Translations under genes and position numbers: made by a program
Notes under the pieces: generated by a model
What the model saw: the letters and a program-made list of their open reading frames with translations, nothing else
Database searches by the model: none
Told to the model about the DNA's origin: nothing
In this document: positions 59,001 through 64,000 of the stretch, piece by piece
Layout of the letters: every line of letters begins with the position of its first letter
How positions within the stretch are numbered: the first letter of the stretch is position 1
DNA from: Tubulanus polymorphus
Lineage: Eukaryota > Nemertea > Palaeonemertea > Tubulaniformes > Tubulanidae
Direction: 5' to 3'
NCBI RefSeq assembly: GCF_964204645.1
Contig: NC_134026.1
Span: 18,680,650 to 18,744,649, forward strand
Length of the DNA: 64,000 nucleotides

Positions 59001-62000
59001 AAAACAACATCTGTGGAAACGTTGGGCTGAGGAATACGTAACAGCCCTACGCGAAAGACACATCCAATTTAAAAATCGCGGATTAACTGGGAATACCATC
59101 AGAAAGGGTGATGTCGTGTTAGTACACGACGACAATCATAATTCGCGTCTGAAATGGAAATTAGCACTGGTCGAGGAACTCGTTCCGGGGAACGACGGCT
59201 TAGTTAGAACCGCTAAGATCAAAATTTCGAATGGCAGAACTAATCGACCAATTAGCAAACTCTACCCTCTTGAAGTGCGCGCCACAGATCCCTCGAACAC
59301 GTGCAAACCGGACTCAAACGTAAATTCTGCACCCGTCACACGTCATTCGACGAGAAAGGCAGCTGCCGAGGCTAGAAATAACATCAGTAGATGGGCTAAC
59401 GTGCTGTCTGATACATGTAGTAGTTAATTAATTGATAACCGCTCAGGTCAACGCTAGGTCACTCGGACCTAAACAACAAACACAACGCAATGTAATAGAC
59501 TGTATAATCTTAGTTTTAGAATTAATTTCAATTATACACATCATTTTTAGTTGTCAGTAGTTCCTTATCTGACTATCATAAATTTATAACAATATACATG
59601 CATCATTTATTCGAATATCGATATTATTTAGTTGTAGTAACATTTTTCTTAATTACATCTATCTATTTTCTGTCGCCCGGGAGAATGTCGGGAATTGTTA
59701 TATGTCAGTTACCAGTAACGCACTCCCCTCAGTTCATGTAACCCCGCCTATGTAAGCCCCGAATGAACTTATGCTGTAGCGAGTAGATAAATAAATCAGA
59801 GTTTACTTAGACACCAAACATATTGGTCGTTGTTCACCTCTCCGGCGGTCTTGCTTATTTTACTCAAACCTGGACCATTTAATGTGGCAATCATAGCCCA
59901 CACACGAAAGGGTTAAGCGACATTTGAAGTTGAAAGGATTTAAGTTGAGAAATGGAGTCTTCTGTCGATACGAGAGTTATCATTACTAGAGTAGAACGTG
60001 GAAACCACGGGTGATTGCCTTTGGCCCAGAACTTCAAATTGTTCAATTTATTCGCAATGGAATTAAGACGGGCCATTTAAAATCCATATGTCCATGCCCG
60101 TGGAAACCCATGAGCTTTGATGACCTGTACCCGTGGAGAGCGGGAACTATCGGAGGTAAACAAAATATGTACAGTATTGCGCAGGTCTCGAACTTCTGAC
60201 TTATCATCAGGTGCCAGTCTTGTACTCTACTAACTGGGCCGTTGTGACAGCATAGTGATGAAATATTGTAGAATTGTTTTCTTGCAGTAAGAGCCTATAA
60301 TTAGAATTCCTGCTTACTGATTGGCTGAAATTTTGTCTGCCTCCGTTTGGCCCCCTATAAATATTTTCATACCCGCTTATACCCGTTGCATTAGTTTATA
60401 CAATGATTGACTACCACACAAAATTTTAAGGCCCAATTCTTTTCCACGGCGACGCTATTTGGTACAGAGTTTCGTATCAATATATAGATGTTAAGTGATA
60501 TCAATTTTTCACTCAAGGCACAACAACTACTGGAAGGTAAATTTCAATTCGAGATTCACAGAAAACTGAACACGCAAACAAGTCTTCCCTACCGGCCAGA
60601 GCTGCCAAACCCTGAAAATTGTTCCGAGGGACAGAGATCCTCATTTTCCGGGACAACCAACAATTTTTATGGACATCCTAAAGATTCAGCATTCTTAAGC
60701 TTTTAACCGTAAGTCAAGACTAGGTGGAGACTGCATCATGAACAAAAGTTTCAATCACACTCAAAGTGTGGGATAGTTAAGAACCGACTACTAGCGCCAC
60801 AGTGTTGTCACTTGCCAAATTAAATAAAAAGTAAATTTTCCGAGGGATAAAAATATATATGAAAAACCAAGATAATTGATGGAAGCGTCTTCAAAATATC
60901 CCCTGAAAAAGTAATAAAATGTGTAAAAAGTGCTGATTTTGGAGAACAATAATGGCTGCATCTTGACTCTGACCAGGCAGACTTTGGGCTGGAGATGTAT
61001 TGTGTAAACCATACCATATGAAAGGTCTTCAAAACTTTCCAAAATAACTGGATTCTGTCTATGGACAGAGGAATGGACAGCCCTGAAAAGTGAATGCAAT
61101 AATACCCTGCGGCCGGTTGCATAGTCATGGCTTAGACTTAAGACCAGTCTAAGACCAACTTAGTTCTATAGCCAATCTAACAACTTAAGACTGGTCTTAA
61201 GATTGCCTAGCGCACATCGACACTGCGATTGGAGACAATTTGTTGCAAGGCAGTTTTCGGCGCATGAGAGGAAATTGCTTGATTGTGTCGTTGTGAGCGA
61301 GCTTACGATTGGTAAGCGTCTACCTATCTCCAGTTCCAGCCAGTTGCCCATGTTCTACTTTTGAGCAACTGGTTGTACTCAATCGCAGTCATATCCGTCG
61401 ATGTGCGCGCTCTGGATCTCGACGATCGACACGCGCCATGCAGTTGCTGCAACTGACCGGTTGTAACTAGATTTTGATGTGCGCGGGGTAATCGTTCGGT
61501 AGCAACTAGTTGTCTCCAATTGCAGTGTCGACGTGCGCTAGGCTTTAGACCACTTTTTGACTTAAGTCACGACTGTGCAAGTCCAAAGTGGGCTAAATAT
61601 TAAAAAAAGTGTGATATTTTTACCAAGACAAAAAGCCATTTTTTTAAAATCTGCGATATTTAAATGCTTCCCGGTACAGCGAGACGAACTATAAAATTTT
61701 GTGATGGTTGGCAGCATTGACAGGCGATGATGAAACGAGATTTCACCACTAATGACAAAAACCAATTGTAAAAAGTCTTTTGTACCGTCCACTTTTCTGA
61801 TCTTTGGTCATTACATAATCAGAAGATTCTATTTTTGCTGCAGTACATTAACATGTACTGTATTATACTTTCAAAACTGATTCGAGAATAAATAGATCGC
61901 ACCTTTCTGCTTTTCTTATGTTTTTTTGGTACATCCGGTTTTGGCGGCAATTGAGGCGGAGTCATCCGTATTTCAGGAGATGGGTACAGATTTATATCAG

Positions 62001-63916
62001 CCGCTCCTGGCAGTTCAGTCGGCTCCCTGTAATCATTCAACAAAAAACACACGAATTATCACATAACCTAGCAATCTGTTCCATGAAAAGTGACTCAGAT
62101 GAGCTAGCTAGAGTCAGTTACAGTCAAGGCATTAAGTCAAACATATGCGCGGGCAAAACACCACATTCTACAGCCACGTACTTGTAACAACATAAAAACA
62201 GTCGTCAGATTTCAGGCCATTTTTGGCTTAAGTAATGATTGAACCCGAGATGCATTGATAATTGGTTTCTACACTTACAGGAGAAACAAGTAATTCTACG
62301 GAAAAAATATTGGTTTTTGATAGAAAAATGAAATTATTCTGATTTTGTAATTTATTTTGGAAATTAATAGAAGTCATAAATAGAATAGAAAATCTCAAAT
62401 AGTAGCAAAACAAAATCTGGCATTTTCTACCTACAAAATCCACAACATTTTGAGGGAGCCTTTCAAAAGCCAGCAGAGATCAGGGCTGCTCACAAGAACT
62501 GCAAGCATCAATGATCAATCAATAATAATTAGTACTGTAATATTCTAAGGGGCTGTTCAAAAATTATGTAACGCGTCAGGGGTGGGGGTCTAACACATTT
62601 TGTTACAGCTTGTTACAGGGGAAGGGGGGGGGTTGTAAGGACATCTGTTACATAACAAAACACATGGGAATCACAGAAGGATGAAATTCTTCATAATACC
62701 CTTTGAACTATGGATTGAATATGCTTGAAACAATAGCTAAACTATATTGAACTTAAACTTTCTGACAATAACTAATTTACAAAAACACTAAGAGTCTTGA
62801 CCACTACTACTAAAAGCCATTTTGTAAAGATTGTAAAATACTAGAAATATTAATATTGCATATTGTTGGGAAAATGATCTCATACAACAACCACCTAAAA
62901 ATCAATAAGTGGTGCACTATTTACTGCTAGAGTGTTACCTAGGCCTACCCAATTTCCTAATGGTTTAAATGAATAATTAGGCCTATATGGGGGGGGGGGT
63001 AATTTCATTTTCTTACATAATATCTAAGGGTGTGACGACGTGTGTGACAAGCTGTTACACAGGGGGAGGGGGTGTCTAAATTTTCCCACAATGTGTTACG
63101 TAATTTTTGAACAGCCCCCATGTGCCCATATCTTAATTTAGACAAACCAAATGATTCTCGCTGGGCCAGATTTGACTACCTTGGCATAGTTTTCACCAAA
63201 ATTGAGAACAATTCAATGTCAAAGACAGTAATTTGATTAGAAGTGAACTAGAAATTATTCTGGTTTTTACGGTTAAATTTATATTTTCCGGAGTAAATAT
63301 GCTCTTGAAATGGTTGCTACTCTCAAATAGTAGAGGTAGTAAAAGAAAAGTAACATCATCAAAGCTGCAGCAGGTGCATGGAAGTCATCTGTCAGGCCAG
63401 TAGATATCTGATACCAACTGGCCTGACACTTTGTCTCATTGCCTTTCTACCAGGAGTGAGATGATCATCTCGCTCCTGGCAGAGAGGCAATGAGACAAAG
63501 CGTCATCATAGAGTTCAGGCTTTTGATCTGAAATACCACATCCCGACTTTCCAGGGTTTGAATGCCTCTCGTTGAAGTTCACACCAACACACACCCTAGG
63601 CGCAAACTCTTCATCGATCTAGCACCTTGACCAAGAATTCTTGGGTGGACAGCTTCGGTGGATGGCATTCCGACCCTCCCTGGCAAGCGAGGATGGACAT
63701 ACCAGTTGTTGAACGTTCAACTACCAGTGCTAAATTTAGGGAGGATTCATTTGACAGCTTGGCTTACCTAACAACATCTGTTTGGTCATCTGACGGCTGC
63801 ACACGATGAGGGGACAGCAAAACAGAATCGTGTTGGGGTAATTCCTGATCGATACTTTGTAACAACAAGTCGTTGTCCGGAAATCCGGGCAAGTCTTGTT
63901 CAAAAACTTGTCGATT
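44026..63916 (-). CDS. REC8/RAD21-like cohesin alpha-kleisin, 3' nine exons
   Basis: Exons in transcript order: 63768-63916, 61903-62026, 52822-52971, 52174-52240, 51727-51813, 51388-51449, 50235-50332, 47906-48219, 44026-44138 (TAA at 44026-44028). All junctions have GT/AG ends and the phases chain exactly (2,0,0,1,1,0,2,1), giving 387 residues; the N-terminus is beyond 64,000. The middle is Pro-rich and acidic (PSPEIRMTPPQLPPKP, KKHKKSRK). LLLNLPGRHKFFNAGLAS resembles the 'FSLPG' region of RAD21. The C-terminus (RRRMKKCVKQLILQS, IYFADLCKPSEMERVTVALW, FQFLL, then VVQLKVEQSHPFSYIRIS) matches the kleisin winged-helix domain that binds the SMC1 head. It diverges strongly from somatic RAD21, so a meiotic REC8- or RAD21L-type subunit is likely. 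Introns contain a BEL/Pao element and many MITEs. Confidence 0.7.
44487..44682. mobile_element. Tigger/pogo-like MITE
   Basis: The ends are TAGTGAAACCCCCGATACACC and, inverted, TATATCGGGGGTTGACTG, each flanked by TA. The interior has repeated ACCGCCCTCCCATTT. TA target and CAGT-type ends fit Tc1/mariner-pogo derivatives. A related, diverged sequence (GGCGGTATACAGGGGG...GGAGTTTGACTGTA) lies at 48,256-48,372, next to a kleisin exon. Confidence 0.7.
45064..45487. mobile_element. MITE with GGCTGTCC ends
   Basis: The left end GGCTGTCCAAGATCAAAAG and right end CTTTTATGGGACAGCC are inverted. Subterminal sequence is C-rich on both sides (CCCCCTTCCCCCTTGTCC; CCCCTCCCCCTTGCCC). It resembles the 62,549 element in layout but not in end sequence. 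It lies in the last kleisin intron. Confidence 0.65.
45640..46588. mobile_element. piggyBac-like MITE (TTAA, CCCTTTCAGTG ends), interrupted
   Basis: Starts TTAACCCTTTCAGTG and ends CACTGAAAGGGTTTTAA. The outer part contains GCAGTGCGGTGTA words. The TTAA target and CCCTTT ends fit piggyBac derivatives. A second element (45745-46392) is inserted in it. Confidence 0.75.
45745..46392. mobile_element. 648-bp nested element with CASACCTGCCAAC ends and ACTATA target duplication
   Basis: The ends are CAGACCTGCCAAC and GTTGGCAGGTGTG, directly flanked by ACTATA at 45739-45744 and 46393-46398. The interior has multiple GCCAGTAAC words and a ~41-bp tandem duplication at about 46,037-46,113. A 74-aa minus-strand ORF (45786-46010) is present but looks incidental. 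The superfamily is not identified from a 6-bp duplication alone. Confidence 0.85.
49575..50195. mobile_element. MITE with ~30-bp GGCMACACCAAAAG ends
   Basis: The left end GGCAACACCAAAAGAAAATC and right end (inverted) GGCCACACCAAAAGAAAACC match over about 30 bp. A TTA lies directly outside each end (49575-49577 and 50193-50195), a likely 3-bp target duplication. It contains GGGTAGGTAGGTAGG and GTCGGTCGG words. It sits 40 bp from kleisin exon 7, on its donor side. Confidence 0.8.
50499..50822 (+). mobile_element. tRNA-derived SINE with (TTA)n tail
   Basis: The head GGTGTGGCTGAATGGTTAGAGCG is an A-box-like tRNA start, and GTCGTGGGTTCCCACCC is B-box-like ~40 bases on. The body is followed by a 3' segment AGCAGCTTCGCTGTATTTAGCGCTATATAAG, the style of an L2/CR1-type LINE tail, then (TTA)n. 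It is full-length in structure. It lies between kleisin exons 6 and 7. Not a tRNA gene: there is no acceptor-stem pairing. Confidence 0.8.
51067..51353. mobile_element. Foldback element with inverted tRNA-like ends, copy 2
   Basis: The left end at 51067-51102 (CCTCGGCAGGGATTCGAACC) and right end at 51320-51353 (inverted) match in about 31 of 34 positions. Both carry a B-box-like GGTTCGAATCC/GGTACAAATCC. The interior contains CTGATTGGCTAATAATGACACCGTCTA, shared with 27,790-27,995. It looks like a MITE or two SINE heads placed head to head. It ends 34 bp from kleisin exon 6. Confidence 0.75.
53844..54060 (+). repeat. 5' LTR of the BEL/Pao element
   Basis: 217 bp, TG...CA ends, with AATAAATCAGAG near the middle as a possible polyadenylation signal and a run of TGTTCACCTCTCC downstream of it. 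Confidence 0.95.
54114..59427 (+). pseudogene. BEL/Pao gag-pol polyprotein, multiply frameshifted
   Basis: Order of parts: the gag-like DUF1759 domain (54114-55077; LPKLSLPTFDGDILKWQTF) with a frame change near 54,665; two CCHC knuckles (CAFCKKINHVAVDC, CFNCLSSGHKSTKC, 55,105-55,250); TGA at 55364; and a DUF1758 aspartic protease (ILFDEGAQRSFITQR). The reverse transcriptase start (HYIPHRAVKKESSTTPIRII) follows, then TAA at 56345 and RT motifs (SADIEKAFLQV, FGVVSSPFILNAT, IYVDNAISG). After a frame change near 56,880 comes the RNase H-like region (HTFCDASQLAYGACVYLK; VLWSDSQIVLHW) with frame changes near 57,300 and 57,470. The integrase zinc-binding domain (HNKVKHLGTES, CVICKY) is followed by a 29-bp tandem duplication at 58236-58293 that shifts frame. 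Last are the integrase core (FTVCGLDFTGALHL, SDNQSTF, APWFGGFYERLV) and a DUF5641 C-terminus. Not functional. Confidence 0.93.
59686..59902 (+). repeat. 3' LTR of the BEL/Pao element
   Basis: 217 bp, nearly identical to the 5' LTR, followed directly by the CACGA target duplication. Confidence 0.95.
60790..61095 (+). repeat. Dispersed repeat family A, copy 3
   Basis: Carries AAAAGTGCTGATTTTGGAG, GGGCTGGAGATGTATTGTG and GTCTTCAAAACTTTCCAAAATAA, in the same order and orientation as at 18,290 and 34,520. It lies in the kleisin intron between the LTR element and the next MITE. Confidence 0.6.
61117..61580. mobile_element. MITE with TTGCAYAGTC ends, carrying a nested MITE
   Basis: The ends are TTGCATAGTCATGGCTTAGACTT versus (inverted) TTGCACAGTCGTGACTTAAGTC. 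Inside, 61205-61543 is another inverted-repeat element with GCCTAGCGCACATCGACACTG ends, matching over ~36 bp to its inverted partner. Its TTGGAGACAACT and CAACTGG words recall the 20.4-21.2 kb elements. Confidence 0.75.
62549..63118. mobile_element. 570-bp MITE with GGGGCTGTTCAAAAATTA ends
   Basis: The left end GGGGCTGTTCAAAAATTATG and right end (inverted) GGGGCTGTTCAAAAATTACG match, followed on both sides by GTAAC and G-rich subterminal DNA with GTTACAGCTTGTTACA / TGTGACAAGCTGTTAC. The target duplication is unclear. It lies between kleisin exons 61903-62026 and 63768-63916. Confidence 0.85.
63390..63500. repeat. Two adjacent hairpins
   Basis: 63390-63428 has TGTCAGGCCAGT and its inverse ACTGGCCTGACA. 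63429-63500 is a 72-bp near-perfect palindrome (CTTTGTCTCATTGCC...GGCAATGAGACAAAG) centred on GATGATCATC. They lie 270 bp from a kleisin exon, on its donor side. Confidence 0.85.
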
Positions 63917-64000
63917 CTAGAAATAAGAATTCTCCATTACAATCTGAATAAATTTCGTCCAAATCGTTTGTTATAAATCTCGTTATCGAACCTCGTTAAT

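Larger units (their letters stand above)
53844..59902 (+). mobile_element. BEL/Pao LTR retrotransposon, complete ends, broken genes
   Basis: Two 217-bp LTRs (53844-54060, 59686-59902; TGTCGGG...AGCCCACA) differ at only a few positions (for example GCATGAAC versus GAATGAAC). Identical 5-bp target duplications CACGA flank it (53839-53843 and 59903-59907). A primer-binding-site-like TCTGGTGCCGTGACCAGGA starts one base after the left LTR, and a purine-rich CCCGGGAGAA precedes the right LTR. The near-identity of the LTRs means insertion was fairly recent, although the coding region has many breaks. Confidence 0.95.
53186..59916. mobile_element. piggyBac-like MITE interrupted by the BEL/Pao insertion
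   Basis: TTAACTCTTTCCTGCCCG at 53186 and, inverted at the other side, CGTGCCC-less end ...CACGAAAGGGTTAA at 59903-59916 form the ends of one ~660-bp element with TTAA duplications. The LTR retrotransposon lies between 53,843 and 59,903, close to its right end. Before insertion the right end would have read CCGGGCACGAAAGGGTTAA. The interior contains a short duplicated CGCTCCYGGTATRTACCGGGTT word. Confidence 0.75.

Overview
The window joins two unlike pieces of DNA. Positions 1 to about 14,700 are a very AT-rich endogenous DNA virus or giant transposon of the Maverick/Polinton (adintovirus-like) kind, entered part-way through and running off the left edge. The rest, to 64,000, is ordinary intron-rich animal chromosome of moderate GC content, packed with small DNA transposons. 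The host genes (a mitochondria-eating-protein-like gene, a cohesin kleisin, FMRFamide-type GPCR debris), a BEL/Pao retrotransposon and the repeat types suggest a marine invertebrate, most likely a spiralian (mollusc, annelid, brachiopod or similar). The species cannot be named from this alone.

Virus-like element. Rightward genes at the left are an unknown partial gene, a small membrane protein, a retroviral-type integrase with a C-terminal chromodomain, and an FtsK/HerA-type packaging ATPase. After a convergent junction, all other genes run leftward: a C2H2-finger protein with octapeptide repeats, a probable major capsid protein, a coiled-coil/membrane protein, an unknown 429-codon gene, several small membrane proteins, a probable penton-like minor capsid gene, a small possible nucleic-acid-binding protein, and a protein-primed family B DNA polymerase (PolB). 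The polymerase carries an intein with a LAGLIDADG endonuclease exactly at its YxDTDS active site. A 794-bp tandem duplication then fused the intein tail and polymerase C-terminus to the start of the neighbouring gene. Many genes carry frameshifts and in-frame stops, so the copy is decaying. The polymerase N-terminus is missing, and a 189-bp near-perfect palindrome marks the virus/host side. Most leftward genes are preceded by a T-run followed by TAAATAAATG or a close variant, which looks like a shared promoter.

Host part, all genes on the minus strand. (1) A six-exon gene (30585 to 18739, 338 aa, every exon phase consistent) encodes a MIEAP/SPATA18-like protein; a dead GPCR gene and several transposons lie in its long fourth intron. 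(2) An unrecognised gene has one 3.5-kb exon (40598 to 37062) coding a long disordered protein with a helical C-terminus. (3) The 3' nine exons of a divergent REC8/RAD21-like cohesin alpha-kleisin (63916 to 44026) are again all in consistent phase. A 6.06-kb BEL/Pao LTR retrotransposon (53844-59902, identical 5-bp target duplications) sits in one kleisin intron, itself inserted into a piggyBac-like MITE.

Repeats: at least a dozen inverted-repeat elements, a tRNA-derived SINE, a foldback element with tRNA-like ends, and several dispersed families occupy the introns and intergenic DNA.
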